From contig JBPOJF010000021.1 of assembly GCA_052033915.1 (NCBI GenBank), positions 1 to 55,865 of the forward strand: a stretch of 55,865 nt of DNA, in the 5' to 3' direction. The DNA comes from CALMZY01 sp052033915 (lineage in GTDB: Bacteria > Verrucomicrobiota > Kiritimatiellia > CAIQIC01 > JAGNIJ01). The translations under genes and the position numbers were made by a program. Within the stretch, counting starts at the first letter, position 1. Every line of letters starts with the position of its first letter. Below are positions 8,815 through 16,337 of this stretch, one piece after another. The notes under the pieces were generated by a model that saw nothing but the letters and a program-made list of their open reading frames with translations, did not search any database and was not told where the DNA came from.

Positions 8815-11010
8815 TCAACGTCCGTGGCCGAAGACTTCGTTCCGAAAGAAGGCGATCAGGGCCTGTTTACGGACACGTTCCTGCGCCTGGTACGGAATGA
8901 GTGTATGCGGAGGCCACTTGAGCAGGGACATCTCGTACTCCATCACGCCGCCGTACGCGTTGTTCAGGTACCACGCGTAGAGCAGGCCGAACAGCAGGCC
9001 GGGCGGCAGAAAGCCTTCGTTGTTGTTGATGGTGATCCGGAAGTTCAGGGGGTCGGCGCGATCCGGGACCATGCGCGCCAGGCGGAGGTAGTCGCGAAGC
9101 CGCCGGTCGTTCAGGAAACACCCGCGGTCGCGCTCCGGGCGGAGCCGGATCTCGTAGCAGCGCGCGGCGCGAAGCACCGACCGGTTCTGGATCCAGCGCC
9201 GCGACTCGATGTAGCGGCCCAGCAGGGATTCGCCCAGCGCGATCAGCAGATCCTCGCGCAACCGTTCGGGCCGCTTCACCAGCGTCTCATGAATCTTCAG
9301 GAAGCGGTCGTCCGGATCGAAATAGCCCAGGACGTTGTCCCATTCCGTGCTGCGATGCCAGGCTCCGGCCCGGACCACTTTCACGCCCTTGAAGTAGTCC
9401 AGATGCCGGAGCTGAATGTCCCGGTTATCCCACGCCAAATCCGCCATGACCCGCTCCAGCAGACGCGGGCGAAATTCCTTGCGCGAGAGCGCTTTTCGAA
9501 CACCGGCGTAGTAGTCGCAGAGCATCGGACCGCGAACCCCGGAGGGACGGCTGTCCCGCCGCGCCGCCCCGGTCCCGCGCGCGCGCACCGGAAAGCCTTT
9601 CACAAAATGCCGCGCGCCTGCGAGCGCGCGCACGGACAACGCGAATTTCTCGGCGTCGTGATGAATGACTTGAGAGCTTTTCAACTGATCGGGGGAGAAC
9701 AGGGTGGCTTCAATCGGCTGATAACCCATCCCCACCACCCGGTCGCGGTCGAGATGAATCGGCCGCTTGCCTTCAAGCGCGTAGTTCCGGAGCACATCGC
9801 CCGGGATGCGCTCCAGGTTCGCGCTGAACACCACCTGGAACAGACCGCGCACGCCGCCAGGGACATTCCGATCGTAAGCCTCGATCAACTCCGACACCAG
9901 GAATCCGCGCCTCTCGTTCCCGGGCGAGATATCGGTTTCTCCCTCCTGAATCCAGAAGTTCGCGGCAAGGATCTTGAGCGCGCGCCGGTTCGCGCGGATG
10001 GCTTCGGTGATCGGCCGGATTTGCAGAACGGGGATCATGCTCGTGTACAGGCTCCCCGGCGCGAAGACGATCAGGTCGGCATGGCGCACGGCCTTCAGCG
10101 CCTCGGAACTGACGCGGGGCGGCGCGACGAATTCCGCTTCGACCCGCTCGACGGGGAAATTCCGCCGCGCGCGTCCGGATTTGCTCTGGCCGTACACCTC
10201 CACGCCATTCGCGTAGCGGAATTTCAACTGGCCCGGCGTGGCCGTCGCGGGGTGAAGACAGCCCGGCGCCACGCCGATCAGCGAACCCACCTCGTCCAGT
10301 CCCCGACGCACAGCCGCGATATCCGGCGCCTGCCGCGCGCCGCCGCGCGCCGCCTTGAATACGGCCGCGGTCAGCAGAAGATTCCCCAGACAATGACCGG
10401 CCGGCTCGATCGCCGGACCCCGCCCCCCCGCGGAAACATAACCCCCGAGTTCGCGGAATGCGGCGGCCAGAGAGGGAGGACAAAAACGACGCAGCGGCGG
10501 GGACACGGCTTGAAGGGGATCCCGCAGGATGCGCTTGTCGGCCGGCGAGCCCTTGAAACGATGGTTGAAGATTCGCTGGATGACCCGAACGACCCCGCTG
10601 ATTTCCGACGGCGACAACCTGTATGCTTTCTGAAGACGATCCGCCGAGATCAACGACAGGCAGGACTTGCGCAAATCCCCGATGCCGATCATCGGCAATT
10701 GTTTGACCAGTTGTCCCGTGGAGCCGCCGTCGTCGGTGGTGCACACAATGACATCGAGTTTTGGAAAGAACCGTTTCAGCCCTCCGAACGCGTGATCCGG
10801 CCAGTCCTTCATCTGCGAGTTGCCGCCCACCACGGTGGAGAGCCCCGTTCCGCCGCCCAGGATCACCACGCGGGTCCGGCTGACGTCGAGGGCGAGAACC
10901 TTCCGGACCAGATCCCGCATGCGGCGCGGAAAATTCCTGCCCGATGCCGGGCCGTTCAAAACGGCCTCCACAAGCTGTTCCGGCGGGAATGTAGGCTCCT
11001 GATGCAACAT
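8815..11010 (-). CDS. YvcK/CofD-like protein with about 200-residue C-terminal extension
   Basis: The first two thirds match the YvcK family (gluconeogenesis factor, UDP-GlcNAc-binding regulator of carbon flux and envelope synthesis). It has a Rossmann-type VVILGGGTGLSTV near residues 48-60, TTDDGGSTGQL, IGDLRK, GNLLLTA and FAPGSLYTSMIP. Typical YvcK proteins are about 320 residues; this one is about 731. The core holds a long insert between IGDLRK and GNLLL, and from about residue 530 there is an unrecognised alpha/beta extension ending NNAYGGVMEYEMSLLKW. The ATG at 11010 (MLHQEPTF) is chosen; an open frame continues to the nagB-like stop but has no better start. It is last in the amino-sugar operon, which fits a UDP-GlcNAc sensor. 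Confidence 0.8.
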   Translation of the reverse strand: MLHQEPTFPPEQLVEAVLNGPASGRNFPRRMRDLVRKVLALDVSRTRVVILGGGTGLSTVVGGNSQMKDWPDHAFGGLKRFFPKLDVIVCTTDDGGSTGQLVKQLPMIGIGDLRKSCLSLISADRLQKAYRLSPSEISGVVRVIQRIFNHRFKGSPADKRILRDPLQAVSPPLRRFCPPSLAAAFRELGGYVSAGGRGPAIEPAGHCLGNLLLTAAVFKAARGGARQAPDIAAVRRGLDEVGSLIGVAPGCLHPATATPGQLKFRYANGVEVYGQSKSGRARRNFPVERVEAEFVAPPRVSSEALKAVRHADLIVFAPGSLYTSMIPVLQIRPITEAIRANRRALKILAANFWIQEGETDISPGNERRGFLVSELIEAYDRNVPGGVRGLFQVVFSANLERIPGDVLRNYALEGKRPIHLDRDRVVGMGYQPIEATLFSPDQLKSSQVIHHDAEKFALSVRALAGARHFVKGFPVRARGTGAARRDSRPSGVRGPMLCDYYAGVRKALSRKEFRPRLLERVMADLAWDNRDIQLRHLDYFKGVKVVRAGAWHRSTEWDNVLGYFDPDDRFLKIHETLVKRPERLREDLLIALGESLLGRYIESRRWIQNRSVLRAARCYEIRLRPERDRGCFLNDRRLRDYLRLARMVPDRADPLNFRITINNNEGFLPPGLLFGLLYAWYLNNAYGGVMEYEMSLLKWPPHTLIPYQAQERVRKQALIAFFRNEVFGHGR

Positions 11011-11146
11011 GAAGGAAAGAATAGCAATCCGCCAGCGCAAGCGCCACAGCAAGCTTGAGCAGGGCCGACTTGTTGGGAACCGATGCTGTGCGGCAGCGCC
11101 GACGCGTTTCAGACCCAGCAAGAACCTGGCGAAACAGAATCGAGTG

Positions 11147-11192
11147 ATCGTCCCCGAAGCCGGTCTCGATTCGTCCGGCGACCGAGGACGAT
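11147..11192 (-). repeat. Hairpin repeat after the nagB-like stop
   Basis: ATCGTCC (11147-11153) pairs with GGACGAT (11186-11192), with an inner GCCGG/CCGGC pair. On the coding strand it starts 7 bases after the nagB-like stop. The arm contains CTCGGTCGCCG, which recurs in the hairpin at 20970-21011, so the two belong to one repeat family. No T-run follows. Confidence 0.55.
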
Positions 11193-11198
11193 TTGCTG

Positions 11199-12227
11199 TT
11201 ACCCCATCATCCCGCACTTGGGATCACGGGTAAACTTCAAGTCCTCGATCTTCAGGGCCGCGGAGCGATCGCTGATATCCTCGACGAAAATGCCGCGCTG
11301 CTCGATGGCCGCCCGCCTGGCCAGAACGCCCGCGGCGGCCTCGCGATCCAGAACGTAAATCACATCCCTGCCCTGTTTCGCGGCAATCTGCCCATATGAG
11401 ATCGGAACGGCATCCGTGGGGTCCTCGGCAAGCGACGTCGCCATCGGTTCCGCCTTGCGTTTCCCGGAGGCCAGCAGAACGATGCTGCGTGCTTCGTAAA
11501 TCAGTTCCGCGCCCATCGTGATCGCGTACCGCGGTTTGTCCTCCGCCTTCGCGAAGTGCCCGTCGGTCACGGCGTTCGCGACGGTGTTGTCATCCAGCTT
11601 GACCAGCAGCATGCGGTGGCCGGCAAAGGGAATGCCGGACTCGTGGAAGGCGACATGCCCGCGGCCGCCGACGCCGATGATATGCAGATCGATGCCGCCG
11701 CTCCGCTTGATCTTCGCGTCGTACGCGTCGAGAATCTCGGACTGCACCCAGCGCAGGTACTCCGACCCGGCGTTTCGGGCAATGACCACCGCCTTGCCCT
11801 TGTCCGCCCCCTGCTCCGTCCAGTCGCCCGGATTCGCCTCGAATTCGGCCGCCAGCCTGGCCGGATCAATCAGACATCCCCACGGGACATTCACTTCGCG
11901 GAATTTCGTCCGCATCAGGCCGAACAGCTCCTGGATCATGAAGAAACTGTAGCTCTCGGGATGCAGGGCCCGCGCCTGCGCGTTCTCACCGGGCAAGCCG
12001 ACGTACTCGTCCAGATTGAAACTCGTGATCCGTTCGGCGGTCACGCGCCCCTTGTTCACCGCTTTGGCCAGGAACTTGTACAGGCCGGTCGGCGAACTGC
12101 CGGTCGCGAGCCCGAGAACGAATTTGCCCTTGGCGGCAATTTCCCGGCAGATGCGGTCCTGAACCACTTCGGCCGCCACTTCGCTCATGTGGTCGAAATC
12201 GCGGGTAACGATAACCTTCAGAGACAT
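11199..12227 (-). CDS. nagB: Glucosamine-6-phosphate deaminase-like protein (NagB family)
   Basis: The NagB/SuhB-like fold is clear in 342 residues, with GLATGSSPTGLY (38-50), ITSFNLDEYVGLP (67-79, Asp73 the expected proton-relay Asp) and a catalytic loop GVGGRGHVAFHE (185-196). The family converts glucosamine-6-P to fructose-6-P and ammonia. Canonical enzymes carry Asp-Gly-His in the loop; here the Asp position is Arg189, while His191 and Glu196 are kept. The protein is also longer than E. coli NagB (266), with extra sequence around residues 120-180. Start ATG 12227 has AAGGAG five bases upstream. It lies 21 bases after glmM. Deaminase activity is likely but the loop change leaves room for a different amino-sugar reaction. 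Confidence 0.8.
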   Translation of the reverse strand: MSLKVIVTRDFDHMSEVAAEVVQDRICREIAAKGKFVLGLATGSSPTGLYKFLAKAVNKGRVTAERITSFNLDEYVGLPGENAQARALHPESYSFFMIQELFGLMRTKFREVNVPWGCLIDPARLAAEFEANPGDWTEQGADKGKAVVIARNAGSEYLRWVQSEILDAYDAKIKRSGGIDLHIIGVGGRGHVAFHESGIPFAGHRMLLVKLDDNTVANAVTDGHFAKAEDKPRYAITMGAELIYEARSIVLLASGKRKAEPMATSLAEDPTDAVPISYGQIAAKQGRDVIYVLDREAAAGVLARRAAIEQRGIFVEDISDRSAALKIEDLKFTRDPKCGMMG

Positions 12228-12248
12228 GATCGCTCCTTCTCCGGCTGA

Positions 12249-13601
12249 TCAGCCGATGCACTTCCGGACCGTGTCGGCAAGGGATTTCACCAGCCGGTCC
12301 GTCATTTCCTCGGTGGGCCCCTCCACCATCACGCGGCACATGGATTGCGTGCCGGAGTACCGGATGAGAACGCGCCCTTTGTCGCCCAGTTCCTGCTCGG
12401 CCGTCTTGATCGCGGCCTGCAAGTCCGGAATCTTGTCCATCGGCGGCTTGTTCTTCACATCCACGTTGATGATCTTCTGCGGCGCCGACTTCATGAGCTT
12501 CGCCAGCTCCGACAGCGGTTTGCGGTAGTGACGCATGGCGCCCAGCAACTGCAACGCGGTCAGGATGCCGTCGCCGGTGGTGTGATGATCGAGAAAGATC
12601 ACGTGCCCCGAAGCTTCTCCGCCGAGCACGGCGCCTTTCTTCTTCATCAGTTCCAGGACGTACCGATCTCCCACCTTGGCGTTGGCGTGCTCGATGCCCA
12701 GCTCTTTGAGCGCGGAGAAGAACCCGAAGTTGCTCATCACGGTCGGAATGACGAGATTCTCCGTCAGCTTGCCGCATTCCTTGTACATCTTGGCGCAAAT
12801 GATCATGATGTGGTCGCCGGTGATCTCTTCGCCCTTCTCATCCACCGCGATCAGCCGGTCGCCGTCGCCGTCGAACGCCAGGCCGACATCCGCGCGGAGT
12901 TCCTTAACGCGCGCGGACAGATCCTGCGTGTGCTGCGACCCGCACTTCTCATTGATGTTGATGCCGTTCGGTTCGCAGTGAATGGCCGTCACTTCAGCGC
13001 CAAGCTCCGAGATGATGTCGGGCGCGACCTTGTACGTCGCCCCATTCGCGCAATCGAGGACAATCTTCATCCCTTCGAGCGTCAGGTCTTCCGGGAACGT
13101 GTTCTTGCAGAAAACGATATAGCGGCCCATCGCGTCATCAATGCGCTTGGCCTTCCCGATTTCGTTCGCCGTCGGCCGGATGTCCCGGATCTTCCCGGAT
13201 GAAATAAGCTCTTCAATCTGGTCCTCTTCCGCATCGGGCAGTTTGCAGCCGTCCCTGGAGAAGATCTTGATGCCGTTGTCCTGGTACGGATTGTGCGAGG
13301 CCGAGATGACCATCCCCGCGTCCGCCCGCATGCTGCGGGTGAGAAACGCGACGCCCGGGGTCGGCATGGGGCCGACAAGCAGGACATCCACACCCATCGA
13401 GCAAATGCCCGCCGTGAGGGCGGTCTCAAGCATGTAGCCGCTCACGCGCGTGTCTTTCCCGATCAGAATCCGGGGGCGCTTCGTCGGGTGCTTTTTGCAT
13501 ACATAGGCCGTCGCACGGCCGATCTCCAGCGCCATCTCCGCGGTCATCGGAGCCACGTTGGCCACGCCTCTCACACCATCCGTTCCGAACATACGACCCA
13601 T
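12249..13601 (-). CDS. glmM: Phosphoglucosamine mutase
   Basis: Interconverts glucosamine-6-P and glucosamine-1-P on the way to UDP-GlcNAc for peptidoglycan and LPS. The 450-residue length and the order of motifs are those of GlmM: FGTDGVRGVAN at the N-terminus, the phosphoserine loop GMVISASHNPYQDNGIK (about residue 100), the metal loop AFDGDGDRLIAVD and the sugar loop GEASGHVIF. The C-terminal phosphate loop reads RYSGTQSMCRVMVE instead of the usual RPSGTEPLIRVMVE, a mild variation. Start ATG 13601 has AAGGAG five bases upstream. It is the third gene of the operon, 9 bases after the acyltransferase-like gene. Confidence 0.94.
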   Translation of the reverse strand: MGRMFGTDGVRGVANVAPMTAEMALEIGRATAYVCKKHPTKRPRILIGKDTRVSGYMLETALTAGICSMGVDVLLVGPMPTPGVAFLTRSMRADAGMVISASHNPYQDNGIKIFSRDGCKLPDAEEDQIEELISSGKIRDIRPTANEIGKAKRIDDAMGRYIVFCKNTFPEDLTLEGMKIVLDCANGATYKVAPDIISELGAEVTAIHCEPNGININEKCGSQHTQDLSARVKELRADVGLAFDGDGDRLIAVDEKGEEITGDHIMIICAKMYKECGKLTENLVIPTVMSNFGFFSALKELGIEHANAKVGDRYVLELMKKKGAVLGGEASGHVIFLDHHTTGDGILTALQLLGAMRHYRKPLSELAKLMKSAPQKIINVDVKNKPPMDKIPDLQAAIKTAEQELGDKGRVLIRYSGTQSMCRVMVEGPTEEMTDRLVKSLADTVRKCIG

Positions 13602-13610
13602 GGAATCTCC

Positions 13611-14840
13611 TTACAGGTTAAAACCGCCCAATAGGCTCACATCGTTCACAATCGCCTGGAGCCACGCCGTCCCGGCTTTCTTCGTCGCGGGATTCAGCGC
13701 GCGAACCGATTCCACGTAGCTGGAGCCCTTCGCGGCCGCGACTTCACCCAGAAAACGGTCCCGGTCCGCCGCGCCCACGCCGTCCGCAGGCCCCTTCTTC
13801 AGCGCCGTCTCCATTTCCGGCCATTCCTTCACGAGCTTCTCCTGCTCCGCCTGCCAAGGCGCCGCCGCGCCGTGCGACTCGGCGCGCGCGATTTCGAGCG
13901 ACGTCGGCATTTTCTCCGCCAACTCCTTGAGGCGCTTGACGCGCTCGGACAGAACCGAATCCAGTTGACCGATCGCGCCTTCGTGGCAGGCACGCGCAAA
14001 ATCGTCGCCCACGAACTGCCGGCGGACGTTCCGGTACCAAGCCTGCAAGGCGCGGATATTTCCAATATAGATCAGGTTGTTCAGCACCACACGCCGGATG
14101 CCGCGGTATGCCCCCGCCTGGTACGGCTTCGTCTTGCCGGGTTTCGGTGTCGGATATAGAAACCGCCCGCCCTCGGGCGCGTCCTCCCGAAAGATCATGC
14201 CGGCGGGGATCACCGAGCCGAAGCCGATCCGCACCGGCCCCACCAATCCGCCCTGCCCGCCCAGGAAGATCGCCGCCTGATCCAGCATGACTCCGCGCGG
14301 CACATCGCCGACGAGCGACGGCGTCGCCTTGTCCTGGTGCGGCGTGTAGTTGAAGTGAATGTACGAGGAGCCGATTTCGCTGTGGTCCTTCCGGCTCGTA
14401 CCGCCCGCCATCAGCGCATCGCAGAAATTGATCAGGCTTCCGGCCGTCACGAACGGCAGGAAGATCGTCTGTTTGAAACCGACCGCGTGCGCGCCGCCGG
14501 CCTCCTCCTCCAGCAGCGTGCCCGGGCGAACGCTGGCCGCGCTGCCCATGTTCGCACCGTCGAGAAACGTGGCGCCGGAGAAATATCCGCCCTTGAGCTC
14601 GACCTTCCGGCCGAGCTGACAATCCTCCACCGTGGCCGGCGCTTCCCGCCCCAGTTCACAGTCGGGGCCGATCGAGGTCTTCGCGCCGGAAAGCCGGCAG
14701 CCCGCATGAATGACGACGCCGGGCGCAACGCGCTGTGGGTCGATGGAATCGTCCACTTCCACCGCGGCCGGACACGGAATGACCACGCCGCAGGCAAGCA
14801 GATTCCTGACGTTGGGAGAAACTTCAAGGGATGTGCTCAT
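13611..14840 (-). CDS. Left-handed beta-helix protein, GlmU-like acyltransferase/pyrophosphorylase relative
   Basis: The first 230 residues show imperfect hexapeptide repeats (IGPDCELGREAPATVEDC, VELKGGYFSGATFLDGANM, VGPVRIGFGSVIPAGMI), the signature of a left-handed parallel beta-helix as in the GlmU acetyltransferase domain. A long insert (HSEIGSSYIHFNYTPHQDKA) has the His/Tyr/Lys character of a GlmU active-site region. The C-terminal 130 residues are helical, with no nucleotidyltransferase GxGTRM motif, so a full bifunctional GlmU is excluded. ATG 14840 (MSTSLEV) is used; a TTG start at 14879 is possible and neither has a clear Shine-Dalgarno. Placement directly before glmM suggests transfer of an acetyl group in UDP-GlcNAc synthesis, which is inference. 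Confidence 0.7.
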   Translation of the reverse strand: MSTSLEVSPNVRNLLACGVVIPCPAAVEVDDSIDPQRVAPGVVIHAGCRLSGAKTSIGPDCELGREAPATVEDCQLGRKVELKGGYFSGATFLDGANMGSAASVRPGTLLEEEAGGAHAVGFKQTIFLPFVTAGSLINFCDALMAGGTSRKDHSEIGSSYIHFNYTPHQDKATPSLVGDVPRGVMLDQAAIFLGGQGGLVGPVRIGFGSVIPAGMIFREDAPEGGRFLYPTPKPGKTKPYQAGAYRGIRRVVLNNLIYIGNIRALQAWYRNVRRQFVGDDFARACHEGAIGQLDSVLSERVKRLKELAEKMPTSLEIARAESHGAAAPWQAEQEKLVKEWPEMETALKKGPADGVGAADRDRFLGEVAAAKGSSYVESVRALNPATKKAGTAWLQAIVNDVSLLGGFNL

Positions 14841-14905
14841 ACATCGGGAGTATGTAGCATAGCTGTCGGAAGATGCCAATACTGGCCAGGCCGCGCCACC
14901 GGCCC

Positions 14906-16126
14906 TTAATCCAGAAGATGGATAATCAACCCGTCGCGCAACTTGGGTTCAAACCAAGTGCTCTTCGGCGGCATGACCTGTCCGGCATCCGAAATCGCCA
15001 TAAGCTGTTCTACGGTGGTCGGATACATCGAAAATGCGACAGCCGCCCTGCCCGACTTGACCCGCTCCTCCAGTTCGTCCGTTCCGCGAATTCCGCCGAC
15101 GAACTCGATCCGCGAATTCGTGCGCGGATCGTCGATGCCGAGAACGGGATTCAGGAGGCGGTCCTGCAACACGCTGACGTCAAGCGCGGCAACGGGATTC
15201 ATGACCTTCTCCGGCGTCCAACTCAAGCCCCACCACTTCCCCTGGAAGTACATGCTGATGTTCGCCGGCTGTTTCGGCGCGGGCACGGTTTTGTCGCAGA
15301 CCGTGAACGCGGACCGGACGGCCTCCATGAACCGATCCTCGCTCAAGCCGTTCAGATCCTTCACGCAACGGTTGTACGGAAGGATGCGAAGCTGCGTCGC
15401 CGGAAAGAGCACTGCCTGGAACCAGTTATACTCCTCGTTGCCGGTATGTCCCGGATTCGCCGCCTTGCGCTCGCGAGCCACGCGGGCGGCCGAAGCCGCG
15501 CGGTGATGGCCGTCCGCGATATACGTCACAGGAATCTTCCCGAACGCGGCGACCCACGGCGCGGTGTTCGCAATCCGCCAGATCGTGTGCTGAACTCCGT
15601 CGGGCGCGGTCAGATCGTAGAGCGGCGTCCTCTTCATCGCCGCGGCGGCGAGCGCATCGACCTCTGCGGTGTCACGGTAGAGCAGAAAGACGGGGCCCGA
15701 GTGCGAGTTCGTAACGGTGATGTGCCGGGTCCGGTCATCTTCGGGCGCCTTGCGCGTCTTCTCGTGTTTCTTGATCAGTTCGCGCTCGTAGTCCTCGACG
15801 TGGCACACCGTGATCAAGCCGGCCTGCGCGTGGCTCCGGCGGATAAGGCGGTAGAGATAGAGCGCCGGCTCGGGATCCTTGACGAGCGTGCCGTTCTTCC
15901 GGAACTCGCGGAACACTTCGCCCGCCTTCTGATAGACAGCGTCTGAATAAAGATCCGTGCCGTCGGGCAGCGCGAGTTCCGCGCGAGAGACGCGGTAGAA
16001 GCTGTGAGGGTTGCCCTCGGAAAGCTTGCGCGCCTCCGCTGTATCAATCACGTCGTATGGCAGGCTGGCCACTTTTGAGGCAAGTTCAACGGGCGGCTTC
16101 AGGGCTTGAAAAGCTTTTATACGCAT
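14906..16126 (-). CDS. DUF1015 family protein
   Basis: The 406-residue protein has the hallmark N-terminus of DUF1015 (MRIKAFQALKPP, VASLPYDVIDTAEARKL), the NPHSFYRVSRAEL segment, an internal YIADGHHRAASAARVAR (His-His pair) and the late WWGLSW and LDVSVLQ motifs. The family is cytoplasmic and widespread; it is related to ParB/SerK-like nucleotide-using proteins, and a serine-kinase role has been proposed for some relatives. That role is not shown by this sequence. ATG 16126 is chosen because homologous sequence begins there. It heads the run of genes leading to glmM, nagB-like and yvcK-like, with a 65-base gap to the next one. Confidence 0.8.
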   Translation of the reverse strand: MRIKAFQALKPPVELASKVASLPYDVIDTAEARKLSEGNPHSFYRVSRAELALPDGTDLYSDAVYQKAGEVFREFRKNGTLVKDPEPALYLYRLIRRSHAQAGLITVCHVEDYERELIKKHEKTRKAPEDDRTRHITVTNSHSGPVFLLYRDTAEVDALAAAAMKRTPLYDLTAPDGVQHTIWRIANTAPWVAAFGKIPVTYIADGHHRAASAARVARERKAANPGHTGNEEYNWFQAVLFPATQLRILPYNRCVKDLNGLSEDRFMEAVRSAFTVCDKTVPAPKQPANISMYFQGKWWGLSWTPEKVMNPVAALDVSVLQDRLLNPVLGIDDPRTNSRIEFVGGIRGTDELEERVKSGRAAVAFSMYPTTVEQLMAISDAGQVMPPKSTWFEPKLRDGLIIHLLD

Positions 16127-16274
16127 GATGCAGGTTCTGTGGCTCGTTTGTTTGTGAGTGTTTGGAAAGCGCAAAGCCTATACCACACCGGCCCGGATTG
16201 CCAAGGGATACCGGGAGCGAGAATAAGGATGGAAGGACGACCGAACATGCCGCCTTCCGGCCGTGAGCGCGAGC

Positions 16275-16330
16275 AGTCCAAAGTCCAAGCGGGATTCGAC
16301 CTTGGACTTTGGACCTCAGACTTTGGACTG
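16275..16330. repeat. Hairpin repeat, CCAAAGTC family, copy 1
   Basis: GTCCAAAGTCCAAG (16276-16289) pairs perfectly over 14 bp with CTTGGACTTTGGAC (16301-16314) around an 11-base loop. A third unit, CAGACTTTGGACTG, follows at 16318-16331. It begins about 7 bases after the stop of the secreted protein on the coding strand. The same unit occurs at 37450-37488, just after the rny stop. Confidence 0.75.
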
Positions 16331-16337
16331 TCCCTAT

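Noticed and set aside
8382..8818. Minus-strand frames reading TGLEPATP and NQLSYVP across tRNA-Asp
   Set aside because: This is the well-known antisense translation of a tRNA gene, not a protein.
11011..11217. N-terminal extension of the YvcK-like protein to 11217
   Set aside because: The extra sequence is Arg/Ser-rich, overlaps the nagB-like stop and a repeat hairpin, and shows no family similarity.
14841..14879. TTG start at 14879 for the beta-helix protein
   Set aside because: It would add 13 residues with no domain support; ATG 14840 is simpler, although neither start has a strong Shine-Dalgarno.
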